Below, piece after piece: positions 8,736 to 17,666 of a stretch of 47,530 bases of DNA. This DNA is from a virus. The stretch's first letter is position 1; every line of letters begins with the position of its first letter. The notes beneath the pieces were generated by a model that searched no databases, was not told where the DNA came from, and saw nothing but the letters and a program-made list of their open reading frames with translations. The position numbers were made by a program, and so were the translations under genes. The stretch is from the IMG/VR virus record IMGVR_UViG_3300001750_000009, positions 1 through 47,530 of that record, one strand, 5' to 3'.

Positions 8736-9656
8736 CTATGCCCCAGGGCAACCAAATATACCCCTGGCATCAGACCAGCCAAAAGCACATCTGAACGTTG
8801 CTTTGAATTTGGCATTTTCAGTATCAAAATCATTTTCAGTACCGAAAGAATCTGCACGGCGTTCCATATATTTCATCCCATCGGGGCAATCGGTTTTAAG
8901 AAACCATGCGTCTGTATCGGTCAAATAATGGTTTACCTTGATACCTTGTGGAATTTTTCCAGTAACATAGAGTGCGTTGTTATCATTATTCGCGGTACTA
9001 ACGCGGCCAGACGATTCTAATATTCTACACGCTTCGAATTCTAAAGCTGGGGGCACGATAAGCTTCACTGGTTTAATCGCAATGGTCAAACCTTTATCTG
9101 TGGTAAAACTTGCGATGTCAATACAAGCTTGTTCAAGGGCAGCTTCGCTCAAATCTGCATAGGTTGACAATTCGTTTCGCCAAGTACCGCCTGATTTGTT
9201 GGGATGATCCGCTGCGCACAATTCCTTCCCATCACTATTTGCTCCCATCGTATATGCCGAATTGAACGCTCTGTTAAGCACGTTTGCAGCAATTATTTCT
9301 TTGGTTTGTCGAATAGAGAAGGCAAGTGCCCCGGCCTTTCTTAGGGCAACAGTTACCGCGATTCCATCCTCGTACATTTCTCTGGTTATGATATAACCAA
9401 GGCCATACGTTACATTTGTATATCTGTTAACATATCCCTGCTCCGTATCAGCATAGGCGATCCCATCTGTTTCAGATTTCATTTGAGCTAGACCGAAACC
9501 AGTAACGCCAACCTCTTCTTCAAAGGCTCTTGTAGAAATAGTTTTATCAAAAATATCAAGATACTCAATAGGGTATTCTCGATATTTTGTTGCGTACCAA
9601 GTCTTAACACCAGGGATAAGATCCTTAGCAAAGTTATTTGTTGTTATAACACCCAT
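8736..9656 (-). CDS. major capsid protein
   Basis: 306 aa. The N-terminal ITTNNFAKDLIPGVKTWYATKYREYP and the C-terminal DTENAKFKATFRCAFGWSDARGIFGCPGA are characteristic of HK97-fold capsid proteins of podovirus-like phages; YIITREMYED and the LTDTDAWFLK strand also fit. It follows a cement-like gene, with scaffold and portal further upstream, which is the normal head operon order. Short for the family, with no obvious cleaved delta domain, which is consistent with a separate scaffold gene. GGAGG precedes the ATG. Confidence 0.85.
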   Translation of the reverse strand: MGVITTNNFAKDLIPGVKTWYATKYREYPIEYLDIFDKTISTRAFEEEVGVTGFGLAQMKSETDGIAYADTEQGYVNRYTNVTYGLGYIITREMYEDGIAVTVALRKAGALAFSIRQTKEIIAANVLNRAFNSAYTMGANSDGKELCAADHPNKSGGTWRNELSTYADLSEAALEQACIDIASFTTDKGLTIAIKPVKLIVPPALEFEACRILESSGRVSTANNDNNALYVTGKIPQGIKVNHYLTDTDAWFLKTDCPDGMKYMERRADSFGTENDFDTENAKFKATFRCAFGWSDARGIFGCPGA

Positions 9657-9671
9657 TATAGTTTCCTCCTA

Positions 9672-10259
9672 CTATACGTCAGTAGACGATCTCATTTCAT
9701 GTTCAATTATAAGGACATCGAATTTGCAATGAGCCCCAAGTGCGTTATCTTCTTTCCGTGACACGTTCAATATTTTGCATTGCCCGGCTGCTGTTGCGGT
9801 GTCACTACTATCAAGTTCCATCCCAGATTTTCCTGAAGCCGTGTCCCCACTGCCTACAGTAATATCGGTACTGAGCCCAATCATATCTGCATCAATATCG
9901 TTTCCAACGTTATCTTCCTGTATTTCAAAAATTACATCAGGGTCATCAACAACCAAACAATACATTGCTGTACTGGCTAACCTATATGCCCCGTACAGAT
10001 TTGTAGTGTCAATACCAATATTAGGTTGATCAGAAAAAGCAATCGCAACCCCCCTTATGGTATCTGACGCTGCCGCTTGTGCAATTGTTGCGTATTTACC
10101 CGTGGTATCGGCACTGCCCGCAGATTTTACAGCATCGCCTTTAAATATAGCGGTGGAATCAGTTGCCGGGATATAATACATCCGTGCTTTACCATTCCAT
10201 GGGTTTCCGTTTAAATGTTTCACTGGTGTAAAACCAGAAATTCTATCTATGTTAGCCAA
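9672..10259 (-). CDS. capsid cement or decoration protein
   Basis: 195 aa. FTPVKHLNGNPWNGKARMYYIPATDSTAIFKGDAV (residues ~10-44) matches a common phage structural cement family with the pattern GFxPVxHLxGxPWNG...YxxPAxDxxAxFxGD. The rest is beta-rich with a long DTDITVGSGDTASGKSG loop. Placed directly before the capsid gene and separated by 15 nt, the usual position for head stabilisers. Likely binds the outside of the capsid. Confidence 0.75.
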   Translation of the reverse strand: MANIDRISGFTPVKHLNGNPWNGKARMYYIPATDSTAIFKGDAVKSAGSADTTGKYATIAQAAASDTIRGVAIAFSDQPNIGIDTTNLYGAYRLASTAMYCLVVDDPDVIFEIQEDNVGNDIDADMIGLSTDITVGSGDTASGKSGMELDSSDTATAAGQCKILNVSRKEDNALGAHCKFDVLIIEHEMRSSTDV

Positions 10260-10297
10260 AACAACCTCCTAAAGCCGTGTTATAGCTTTTTTATTTA

Positions 10298-10720
10298 TCA
10301 AGAAGATATTACAATTCTTCCGTACATACCATCTTGGTTTGGGTTTAACGTTCGTTTCATGTCGTTCTCACCGGCGGTAATCTTATCTTGTTTTGCTTTT
10401 TGATCCTCATCGTACCAATCTTTTTTTGTTTCCATAAGGACTGCTTTTACTCCACCACCGACCGGTACTGACACTGAACTGCCCGGTAGTTGGGTTCTCT
10501 TGATTGAATTATCACCAACAAGGATATCTTCTTCAACCAATCTATATCCGGCAGCTTTAAACATTTCAATTCTTCCATCTTTGTCATTCACAAATTTACG
10601 GATATACCCATCTTTTTTTGGGGCCGTTAAAACATTCCGAATGCCAATTGGAACTCTGATGGGTCTTTTTTTTGGTTTAATTTCTGTATTCGTATCTTTT
10701 TTTTCTGAATTATCTTTCAT
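10298..10720 (-). CDS. conserved head-operon protein, 140 aa
   Basis: Very basic, Lys-rich N-terminus (MKDNSEKKDTNTEIKPKKRP), then VPIGIRNVLTAPKKDGYIRKFVND and a C-terminal helix (METKKDWYDEDQKAKQDKI) ending GMYGRIVIS. Proteins of this type stand between scaffold and cement genes in podovirus-like phages; function unknown. Its ATG overlaps the stop of the scaffold-like gene (shared base at 10720), implying coupling. Confidence 0.6.
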   Translation of the reverse strand: MKDNSEKKDTNTEIKPKKRPIRVPIGIRNVLTAPKKDGYIRKFVNDKDGRIEMFKAAGYRLVEEDILVGDNSIKRTQLPGSSVSVPVGGGVKAVLMETKKDWYDEDQKAKQDKITAGENDMKRTLNPNQDGMYGRIVISS

Positions 10721-11583
10721 TATGCGTATCCTCCCGCAAGCTTTTTTATGTCATCAATATATTGTTTTTTGGTCATAATACCTTGTCTAACAAATTGGCT
10801 CATAATATTTTTTTGCCCTGCTGTTAAATCAGCTTCAGTAAAAGAAATATTATTATTGTTGCCACGGGTAGCGCCTTCCACTCGGTTAACTATTTCCGTT
10901 GTACTGTTTTTTTTCTGGAATTTTTCTGGGAAACCATCTTTAACTTTTCTTTCTACAAGAGCAAGCAACCTTGTATATGGAAGCCCTTCATTTTGATCAC
11001 CAATAGCGTCTGCGTAGCTTTGCATTTCTTTATTAGTTCTATACCAATCGTTTTTTGCAACCCATTCCGTAAACTCAGGGTCTTCTCCCTGTGGTTGTGC
11101 GGCTGTTTCCGTTGCCTTTTCAGGTTGGCTTATAGATTCTTGAACTAAATCAATCTTGGCATCTATTTTTTCTACAAGGTCAACGTCTCCGTCTTGAATG
11201 GCTTCGTTTTTTTCTAATTTCAGGCTGGCTAAATCTTTCTTCAGAGTTGTGATTTCAGCCTTATATACTCTTTCATTATGCTGTTTCAACTCTTCAATAC
11301 TATTTGTCATTGCTGTTAATTGACGTTTTTGATCTTTGATTGATTTTCGCATATTTGTTTGGATATCGCCGCCTCTGCGGATATATGTAGCAGCATCTAC
11401 AAACTCATTATTGCTTTCCTCGTCAAAGTTTTCTTTGGGTCTCCATCCCATTTCTTGAGCTAACTCTTCTACGCTGGCACTTTTTATTTCTTCGGGAGCC
11501 TTTTCCTTTAAATCTGTATCGACATGGTCTTCATCGTTTTCCTTTGTTTCTGTTAAAATCTCATCTATTGTTTCATCATGCAT
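10720..11583 (-). CDS. scaffold-like protein
   Basis: 287 aa, acidic N-terminus (EILTETKENDEDHVDTD). A long coiled coil spans about residues 75-145 (DQKRQLTAMTNSIEELKQHN through KDLASLKLEKNEAIQDG), and the C-terminal helical region (DLTAGQKNIMSQFVRQGIMTKKQY) resembles the capsid-binding ends of scaffolds. Position between portal and capsid is the scaffold position. Its sequence is typical of a charged helical scaffold, with no protease domain. Confidence 0.7.
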   Translation of the reverse strand: MHDETIDEILTETKENDEDHVDTDLKEKAPEEIKSASVEELAQEMGWRPKENFDEESNNEFVDAATYIRRGGDIQTNMRKSIKDQKRQLTAMTNSIEELKQHNERVYKAEITTLKKDLASLKLEKNEAIQDGDVDLVEKIDAKIDLVQESISQPEKATETAAQPQGEDPEFTEWVAKNDWYRTNKEMQSYADAIGDQNEGLPYTRLLALVERKVKDGFPEKFQKKNSTTEIVNRVEGATRGNNNNISFTEADLTAGQKNIMSQFVRQGIMTKKQYIDDIKKLAGGYA

Positions 11584-11607
11584 TGTATTTACCTCAATTT
11601 TGAAATC

Positions 11608-11922
11608 TTATTTGTCTAAAACTGCTAAAATATCTTGATCATTTAATAGCGTATATTTTTTTTGGTCGATACCATCTATTTCAATTCCGGCATATTTGGC
11701 GAAAGAAACATGGTCTCCTGCCGCCGCCCAAGCTTCTCCATTGGCAAATTCAACCCAAGACGAAAGCCCAACTGCAATTAATGTTCCAGTCGTTGCAGCT
11801 CGCTGTTCATCATCCCTGCTTTGTGGCGCAAGATAAATGCCTCCTGTGGTTTTTTCTTTAACTATATCCGGTAAAACTAAAACATGATGGCCTGTAGGAT
11901 CAATCCCTGACTTATTCTGCAT
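11608..11922 (-). CDS. GroES-like co-chaperonin
   Basis: 104 aa, full-length for GroES (about 95 aa). HHVLVLPDIVKEKTTGGIYLAP contains the GroES mobile loop (KEKTTGGIYL, about residues 22-31), which in GroES contacts GroEL. GTLIAVGLSS, GDHVSFAKYAGIEIDGID and LLNDQDILAVLD match the beta-barrel core. Like T4 gp31 and other phage co-chaperonins it probably works with host GroEL to fold the capsid protein, and it lies in the head operon between portal and scaffold. The 11-nt overlap with the next gene upstream suggests coupling. Confidence 0.85.
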   Translation of the reverse strand: MQNKSGIDPTGHHVLVLPDIVKEKTTGGIYLAPQSRDDEQRAATTGTLIAVGLSSWVEFANGEAWAAAGDHVSFAKYAGIEIDGIDQKKYTLLNDQDILAVLDK

Positions 11923-12148
11923 ATTCTTCCCTCTCTTCTAAAAAACTAATATTCAATATTTGATTTAATCCCTCAATATTCCCAACGATTCGTGCTGTAT
12001 TAATTGCTATTTGATCGGCTGTTAGGCCAATTGTGGCCCCGCTCGCTAAATCAACAGTCAAAACTTCCTTTAAGGCTTCAATCTGTTTAAAGATTAATAT
12101 CGTTGCTGATAAACTTTTCCATTCGTCAAACTGTTCTTTATTCATCAT
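11912..12148 (-). CDS. small helical protein between portal and GroES
   Basis: 78 aa from MMNKEQFDEWKS; an in-frame start at 12172 lies deeper in the portal gene. Mostly helical, with a central GLTADQIAINTARIVGNIEGLNQILN. It overlaps the portal end by 11 nt and the co-chaperonin start by 11 nt. Unknown function; perhaps an assembly factor. Confidence 0.6.
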   Translation of the reverse strand: MMNKEQFDEWKSLSATILIFKQIEALKEVLTVDLASGATIGLTADQIAINTARIVGNIEGLNQILNISFLEEREEYAE

Positions 12149-14213
12149 TGTTAGAAACCATCCCGGCTTCACGATACGGGCCTTGAGTTTTTTGTTCTGA
12201 AAATTTATTTATTTCGTTTGTTTCAATATTTGAAATTGCTTTTGCTTCTTCTATGTCAAGTTTTCTGTTATCAAAACCAGCCCCCATTGCTTTTGTATTT
12301 TGGATAACTCGTTCAGTGTTTATTTTTTCAATAATTAAACTGGTTTCAGCATTAATTTTTTCAATAGCAGCTTGCTTTTCTTGTATCTCCAGTTCTAATG
12401 CTGGGTTTGGTTCATCTTCTTCTGGAATTAATATTTGAGTATTTTCTATTTGTAAAGCTTCTAAATATCTCTTATTAATTTCCATATCGCTTAACCCTTG
12501 CCCTCGCATCTCTAACAAAGCTTTAGCTTTCATTATACGTTGCATATTCGTTGTGGCGGTTGGATCAGATACAGGTATAATATCCATGTCTTTATCTGCA
12601 TAATCATCCCGCCGAATCGCTCCAGGGTCATCCATAACGTTTGCATATTTTTGATCTGTTAAATATAAAATATTTAACTGGCGTATTTTTTGGAACTCCG
12701 CGTATAACGATTTATGTATTCGCTTATGAATCGCAGAATATACTTGTAACCCCTGCTCTATAAGCGCAAGTGTTGTTGTGGCCGGAACGTTCGGTCCAGG
12801 GCTTTGGCCTGATAAAACATCTGTGACGCCGGATAGTTCCTTTCCTGTTTCAACCAACAATCCCAGCAATCTAAAAAGAGTCGGAGATGGTTCTTTGGTA
12901 GGAAGTGGGACAATGTTTTTCCGTAAATCATCACCTGTTGATTGTATTGGCTTCCATTCACCAGCTTTAAACTTTAACGATGCACCACGCCCTAATTGAA
13001 TCCCTCGACCTAAAAATCCAGATTGCCGGTTAGAGAGTGTTCCAGCATCAAGTAACTGATTTAGTGTGGTGTTTGTTGCTGAGTTGATAGAATACAATAG
13101 GCTTCCAAATCCGTTACCGTAAAAGCTTCCGTCTACTGCTGGCATAAAAATAAATCGTGTAAAGTAATGTGTGGGCTTTATCCTTACAATTTCTTTTTTT
13201 TTATTCCCTGTTACATTCGCAAGTTCAAATCTTGCAGACATCCTAACTAGTTTTTGCGTACCTTCATGTACTGTGCATATATAAGGTTCCTGATATCCAT
13301 CCTCATCAAGGTCATACCACCTGTGTTGCTCAAGGAACTTATGTGGTGTATCTTCATCTATTATTGCATCTTCAGTATTTTGCGCTAATCCTAATTCTGA
13401 AACATCAAAATCAAGAAAAACACCATTTCTTATTCTTTCAACAATTTCATTCTGCGATAATTGGATAATGTGTGTGACCCTTAATGCTTTTTCGAGCGAT
13501 ACAGTGTTAATATTAACCACTAAATCATCCGCAAAAACCATTTCAGACACATTTTGCCCTAAAAGTGTAGAGTAATATGTTTTCTTAAACGCACATCCTA
13601 CAATAGGCAGTGTGAATAACAACTGGTCAACGCCATCCTCCCATTCAGACATTTCGTTGAGTAGTTGGTATGACATGTGTTCACATATTCGATTACCGCG
13701 CTCTAATTTTAGCCCATCCGGGTCATAACCAATAATTTTAGGTTTAACAACTTCCGTGCCTTTTATAATTTCAGGATAAGCTCTTGCCGCAAATTGTATC
13801 CCTGCATTCGTAATGATAGGATACTTTACATTCGCAACAACATCACCAGCATACATTTTTTTTTCAATAGATAGTTTTGCTAATTTTAAAACTTCAGTAT
13901 TTGTTTTTTCCCATTCAGCCCGGGATTCTTTGTCTAAATTATATCCATCAATCACTTTTGCTGCGATGGTATCAATGACACTTTGTTCAAGATTTTCCGC
14001 AATGTTGGTCATCGCGTGTCTAGCTTCAAGCAAATCAATCATTGATTGTTCAGCTCTACGTTGTGCTTCTATTTCTGCTTGAGCTAAAGCTTCTTGCTCG
14101 GCATCGGCTTGCATCATAGCCTGTTGCTCTGGTGAAGGAACTTGCTCTTCTATATATTCTTCACCAGGAGGCAAGATGTTATTCTGCGATTGAATATATT
14201 GTTCATTAATCAT
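12138..14213 (-). CDS. portal protein
   Basis: 691 aa, long like P22-type portals. The N-terminal 60 residues are Gln/Glu/Ala-rich. The core has YPIITNAGIQFAARAYPEI, PIVGCAFKKTYYSTLLGQ and VFADDLVVNINTVSLEKALRV, all portal-like; SGQSPGPNVPATTTLALIEQG followed by a long helix is the stem/clip region. The C-terminal ~80 residues are a charged helical barrel-like tail. It follows terL with an ATG/stop overlap at 14213. Forms the dodecameric DNA channel at the capsid vertex. Confidence 0.85.
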   Translation of the reverse strand: MINEQYIQSQNNILPPGEEYIEEQVPSPEQQAMMQADAEQEALAQAEIEAQRRAEQSMIDLLEARHAMTNIAENLEQSVIDTIAAKVIDGYNLDKESRAEWEKTNTEVLKLAKLSIEKKMYAGDVVANVKYPIITNAGIQFAARAYPEIIKGTEVVKPKIIGYDPDGLKLERGNRICEHMSYQLLNEMSEWEDGVDQLLFTLPIVGCAFKKTYYSTLLGQNVSEMVFADDLVVNINTVSLEKALRVTHIIQLSQNEIVERIRNGVFLDFDVSELGLAQNTEDAIIDEDTPHKFLEQHRWYDLDEDGYQEPYICTVHEGTQKLVRMSARFELANVTGNKKKEIVRIKPTHYFTRFIFMPAVDGSFYGNGFGSLLYSINSATNTTLNQLLDAGTLSNRQSGFLGRGIQLGRGASLKFKAGEWKPIQSTGDDLRKNIVPLPTKEPSPTLFRLLGLLVETGKELSGVTDVLSGQSPGPNVPATTTLALIEQGLQVYSAIHKRIHKSLYAEFQKIRQLNILYLTDQKYANVMDDPGAIRRDDYADKDMDIIPVSDPTATTNMQRIMKAKALLEMRGQGLSDMEINKRYLEALQIENTQILIPEEDEPNPALELEIQEKQAAIEKINAETSLIIEKINTERVIQNTKAMGAGFDNRKLDIEEAKAISNIETNEINKFSEQKTQGPYREAGMVSNNDE

Positions 14214-15667
14214 TAATAACCCGTGACACTATCTATGGAATCTTGTTGGTATTTATTAAAATTATTGTTTTCCCAAAATTCTGGGGGGGCTGTTGTCGCT
14301 ACATCTATCCCTGACATGCAAAGATAACGCAAACAATCCATTAAGTGATCATTTTCTTTCACAATATCGCCTTTTTCATTCCGTCTATAAATACGATATT
14401 CAGCAAAAAAGTTTTGTAACCCCCGAAAAAGCTTTAATCTGCCGGTCGATAACCGTTGCCATACGTTCAAGAGCCCGGCTTCAACTGCATTTTTCGCAAA
14501 AGAGAGATTCAGCCCTTGATTGACATATTGATCAATTAATCGTTTCCCATCTTCCTGACTTCTGCCTCTCGCTGCCGGATCAATTACGCCAGGTATCCAC
14601 GCACCCCTTGCCTTAACACCTTCAGCATGTACAACTGGTTCAGCTTGTCCCCTATAATGCTCTGAAAAAATATATATTACATCGCTCTGCTCATCCCAGG
14701 CCCCCCACAGAGCTGCCGTTCTATTCCACCCAACATCCAAGGCATAAACCTTTTTCCAGTTTGGGGGAATTACAAACGGATCGACTGTAATGTCTTCCTC
14801 CTGAATTGGGTAAATAGCCCCTGCACCAAGCTGCGGAATCCCTTTCGCTCGCGCTTCACGCTGATAAGGAGGGATTGATTTAAAAAGTTCTTCTTTTTGT
14901 TGAGCGGTTAAGTGCGGAGCATCATCCCAGGTGGCGTTGACAACAAACTTCCCTGTTTTTTCATAATTGTCTGGAATTTTTCCGCCTGGCATAAAGGACA
15001 AGACCGTCTGAGATAAGCCCATTAACGGCGTAAAAGTACACATGATAAGGCCATCTGTGGTCATAGTCCGCAAGAGACATTCTGAATATATATCTAGACT
15101 CGGCTCTTCGTCTAACCATATAACGTCTTGCTCTGTCCCCTGAAATGATTTTCTTTTCTGATCATATGATTTTAAACCTACGTATGACGTTCCACCTGAA
15201 ATATGTTTTACTGCGATTGATTCAACTGTATCAGGAACACTCCCGCCTTTATTTTTTGTACTAATTAATAGTTCGCCGGGGATAAGTCCTGTCCCATACT
15301 CTCCGACCGGCCCTAAAAGTTTTTTTTGAATAATATCACGAACGGTTTGGGAGGTATCCCCGGCAGCCCACGCTGAAATCGGTTTTTCAAATCTTTTTCC
15401 CTCCCACCATTCTGGATATTTACCTGTCAAATGTAACGATAATTCATAGCCCCCAACTCCGAAGGTTTTCCCAACCCGGTTGGCAGAAATCATCGCACGT
15501 TCTTTATATGTTGCTCCTGCTGAAAAAAAATCATTATGCGGTTTATACAATTCACGCCGCAAGGTTCCTGTATCTGGGTAAAGTGTATAAAGCAACCGCA
15601 ATCCTGCTCTACGCTCTTTTTCAGAAAATAAATGCAATAATTCTATTTTATCAGCTCTACTCATCAT
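14213..15667 (-). CDS. terL: terminase large subunit
   Basis: 484 aa. ATPase: Walker A SANRVGKT (61-68), Walker B DVIWLDEEP (181-189), motif C TFTP (211-214). Nuclease (RNase H fold): first Asp in YALDVGWN (Asp311), second in VIDPAARG (Asp363), third in DHLMDCLRYL (about 440-444). The family is Terminase_6-like. The two domains package DNA and cut it into genome lengths at the portal. It is preceded by terS and followed directly by portal. Two start Mets (MMSR) have only a weak ribosome site. Confidence 0.9.
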   Translation of the reverse strand: MMSRADKIELLHLFSEKERRAGLRLLYTLYPDTGTLRRELYKPHNDFFSAGATYKERAMISANRVGKTFGVGGYELSLHLTGKYPEWWEGKRFEKPISAWAAGDTSQTVRDIIQKKLLGPVGEYGTGLIPGELLISTKNKGGSVPDTVESIAVKHISGGTSYVGLKSYDQKRKSFQGTEQDVIWLDEEPSLDIYSECLLRTMTTDGLIMCTFTPLMGLSQTVLSFMPGGKIPDNYEKTGKFVVNATWDDAPHLTAQQKEELFKSIPPYQREARAKGIPQLGAGAIYPIQEEDITVDPFVIPPNWKKVYALDVGWNRTAALWGAWDEQSDVIYIFSEHYRGQAEPVVHAEGVKARGAWIPGVIDPAARGRSQEDGKRLIDQYVNQGLNLSFAKNAVEAGLLNVWQRLSTGRLKLFRGLQNFFAEYRIYRRNEKGDIVKENDHLMDCLRYLCMSGIDVATTAPPEFWENNNFNKYQQDSIDSVTGY

Positions 15668-15772
15668 TCTAAATAAAATTTATATGACCCTTACTATTCC
15701 TTTTTTAAAATCTCCAGTTCTACGGCCTCCCAGGAAGCCGATGCTTTTTATAAATAAAATTAAATACTTACA

Positions 15773-16300
15773 CTATTTTTTCTTTTGCTCAATAATTTTT
15801 TCAGCAATTTTCTGATCAATTTCTTCATCCGTCATATTTTGAAACAATGCTTGACCATCTTTTCCTGTCAATTCATGCTTAGTCGGAGCATTCATGCCTC
15901 TGACTTTTAACGCCATATCGAGTGTTTTTCGCTGCGTTTCAATAGCTTCAACATCAATTTCCTTAACAAAAATATCAACAACAATCCCATTTTCGTCTTT
16001 AATGGGAGCTGAGAAAAACTTTGTTTCTTTAACCTGCATGAGTGATAACATCTTAATTTTTAAAGCATTTTCACTTAAGCCATGTTCGTCAAGCCATTTA
16101 GAAATCTTGTCGGTAAGTTTTGAAAAGTTTTGAGAACCTATGACTCGGAAAGAATCATCGCCATTGCATTTATATTTTGCAGCCTTTGCAGATTCGGTCT
16201 TATTTAAAAAAGTTGTAGAGCAATTTTCATTCAAATAATGTTTCAACCACACGTTTAATTTAGATACTCGCTCTTTTTTTGTAGACTCTTTTCCTTTCAT
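15773..16300 (-). CDS. terS: terminase small subunit
   Basis: 175 aa from MKGKESTKKERVSKL, chosen because GGGGGAGGG stands immediately upstream; an extended frame to 16399 starts in the 17-bp repeats. WLKHYLNENCSTTFLNKTESAKAAKY is a helix-turn-helix-like DNA-binding part; the second part has IETQRKTLDMALKVRGMNAPTKHELTG, common in small terminases. It lies directly upstream of terL. Likely recognises the packaging start on the phage DNA. A 105-bp gap with a small CGGC hairpin near 15735 separates it from terL. Confidence 0.75.
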   Translation of the reverse strand: MKGKESTKKERVSKLNVWLKHYLNENCSTTFLNKTESAKAAKYKCNGDDSFRVIGSQNFSKLTDKISKWLDEHGLSENALKIKMLSLMQVKETKFFSAPIKDENGIVVDIFVKEIDVEAIETQRKTLDMALKVRGMNAPTKHELTGKDGQALFQNMTDEEIDQKIAEKIIEQKKK

Positions 16301-16374
16301 ACCCTCCCCCCTATCAACCATCTTATTTAAAGTCAACCAATATTTCAGACAAAAAGTCCATTTTAAATTAAAAT

Positions 16375-16408
16375 ATGGCCACCAGGCGAAAATGGCCAAT
16401 CGGCGAAA
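16375..16408. repeat. two tandem 17-bp repeats upstream of terS
   Basis: Two back-to-back copies of ATGGCCAnnnGGCGAAA (16375-16391 and 16392-16408), differing only in the three n. The start of a third copy (ATG) follows. They lie about 75 bp upstream of the terS ATG. Possible small-terminase recognition site (pac/cos-like) or late-promoter operator. Confidence 0.7.
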
Positions 16409-16595
16409 ATGTCTATAACTTATAAGTATATAAAATTATTAACTATTTTCTATTTTATCAGACGATAGCACCTTTTTCAACCCACCTGGTTGCAACTCTT
16501 GCCAAATCAATTTAAAACTTATTTTTACCAATAACTACCTAATATTGTTATAAATCTAATTTATTTTATTACTTTTTATTACTTTTTCGAAAGTC

Positions 16596-16611
16596 TGGCA
16601 CGCAAGTAGCA
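16596..16611 (+). promoter_or_regulatory. sigma-54-like promoter (-24/-12)
   Basis: TGGCACG-N4-TAGCA matches the consensus TGGCACG-N4-TTGCA in all but one base, with the exact 10-bp spacing between the GG and GC elements. A start near 16622 would give a ~46-nt leader to the 16668 gene, which has AAAGGAG. If functional it needs a host enhancer-binding activator. Confidence 0.5.
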
Positions 16612-16667
16612 GTATACATAGATAAAGCGCAACGATAACCGGGGCGCAAAAAAAAGGAGAAAATAAA

Positions 16668-16976
16668 ATGATGGATAAAAAAGATGAAGGAATACTATCT
16701 TTTGATAAAATAGATGAAATGGCTATTTTCTTAATTAACGATGATAGAGTTAACGATTCTGACATTTTATCTATTATAAGAGTAGCAGGAAATAAATACG
16801 CGCAAAAAAATGGTCTCGAAAAAGCAAAAAAAGATTTAATAAAGTTTTCCCGGCCTGAGAAAATTACAGTTGAATGGTTAAAAAATATTTTAACTATTCT
16901 AAACCCTGGGTATTTAGATTTTAATGATCCTATTTCTGGCGAATTTACGACAGAAGCATTTATGCCAATTTTTTAA
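16668..16976 (+). CDS. unknown protein, 102 aa, first gene of plus operon
   Basis: Starts MMDKKDEGIL with AAAAGGAG upstream. Helical, with FDKIDEMAIFLINDDRVND and KLRPEKITVEWLKNILTIL-like pieces. No family recognised. It heads a five-gene plus-strand cluster that ends at the hairpin at 17899. Confidence 0.65.
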   Translation: MMDKKDEGILSFDKIDEMAIFLINDDRVNDSDILSIIRVAGNKYAQKNGLEKAKKDLIKFSRPEKITVEWLKNILTILNPGYLDFNDPISGEFTTEAFMPIF

Positions 16977-17013
16977 TTGCCATTTCACAATAACAAACAA
17001 AGGAGCAAATAAA

Positions 17014-17226
17014 ATGAAAACAGAAATCACAGAAATTGAAGAATTAGAGCAAGTTTATGAATTACTTTATGATGCAGAATCCGGAATTGAGCCTGGAACT
17101 GTAAACATCTGGTTTGAAGGGGATCCGCCTTACCTAAAACTTGAGTTCCTATCAGATACATCTGAAACTACCATAGAATGGGCCTACAAGGCTATTGAGG
17201 AAAAATTCTGGTTTAATTTTAATTAA
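17014..17226 (+). CDS. small acidic protein, 70 aa
   Basis: Starts MKTEITEIEELEQ, 8 nt after AGGAG. Very acidic with YLKLEFLSDTSETTIEWAYKAIEEKFWF. Acidic small early proteins in phages often mimic DNA or bind host proteins, but nothing specific is recognised here. Confidence 0.65.
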   Translation: MKTEITEIEELEQVYELLYDAESGIEPGTVNIWFEGDPPYLKLEFLSDTSETTIEWAYKAIEEKFWFNFN

Positions 17227-17244
17227 TAAGAAAAAGGAGGGAAA

Positions 17245-17466
17245 ATGGATTTTAAATTTAAAACACCTGCCGAGGCTGAACGCTTCGGCAAGCAAGCGAC
17301 AAAAAAAGATATTGCTTATCTAAGGTACGTAATAATGATTTTAAACGATCACTATGATTGGTTGAAGACGTTGCCGGATACTATAGAAAATTTCGAGCGC
17401 AGGCTCGATCTAATAAACTATCAACAAAGGTGCAGAGAAGCGTTGTGCTACGCTGCTCTACGATAG
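17245..17466 (+). CDS. unknown small protein, paralogue of 17667 gene
   Basis: 73 aa. Starts MDFKFKTPAEAERFGKQATK after AAAGGAGG and ends QRCREALCYAAL. It aligns over its full length with the 17667-17888 protein (shared FKT-AEA-G-ATxxD and YxxCREAL). Helical. Function unknown. Duplicated with one gene in between. Confidence 0.7.
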   Translation: MDFKFKTPAEAERFGKQATKKDIAYLRYVIMILNDHYDWLKTLPDTIENFERRLDLINYQQRCREALCYAALR

Positions 17467-17475
17467 GATATAAAG

Positions 17476-17664
17476 ATGGAAAAGATCAAAAAAGAAATAG
17501 AGAACATCGACCACGGTTGTACCCGAATAATAGATGGGAAAAAATATCTTGTTACTTTTTGGGTTGAAACTTTTGATATATTTGTTGCAAAAACAGGGCA
17601 AAAATTTACAGGATTATCAAAAGAAGAGTTGCTTAATACAATTTTAAAAGTAAGGGAGGGTTAA
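17476..17664 (+). CDS. unknown small protein, 62 aa
   Basis: Starts MEKIKKEIENIDHGC; contains a short beta stretch (KYLVTFWVETFDIFVAKTG). Lies between the paralogous genes. A weak AAAGATGG-like ribosome site precedes it. No family recognised. Confidence 0.55.
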   Translation: MEKIKKEIENIDHGCTRIIDGKKYLVTFWVETFDIFVAKTGQKFTGLSKEELLNTILKVREG

Positions 17665-17666
17665 AA

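Larger units (their letters stand above)
16301..16667. other. control region between late and small plus-strand genes
   Basis: 367 bp without a gene, AT-rich, between the divergent terS and 16668 genes. It holds the tandem 17-bp repeat at 16375-16408, a sigma-54-like promoter at 16596-16611 reading plus, and AT tracts at 16421-16455 and 16550-16590. A late minus-strand promoter is expected here but I found no clear -35/-10 pair. Confidence 0.6.

Noticed and set aside
15773-16399. Longer small-terminase start at 16399
   Set aside because: It would translate the 17-bp repeats and lacks a ribosome site; ATG at 16300 has GGGGGAGGG.
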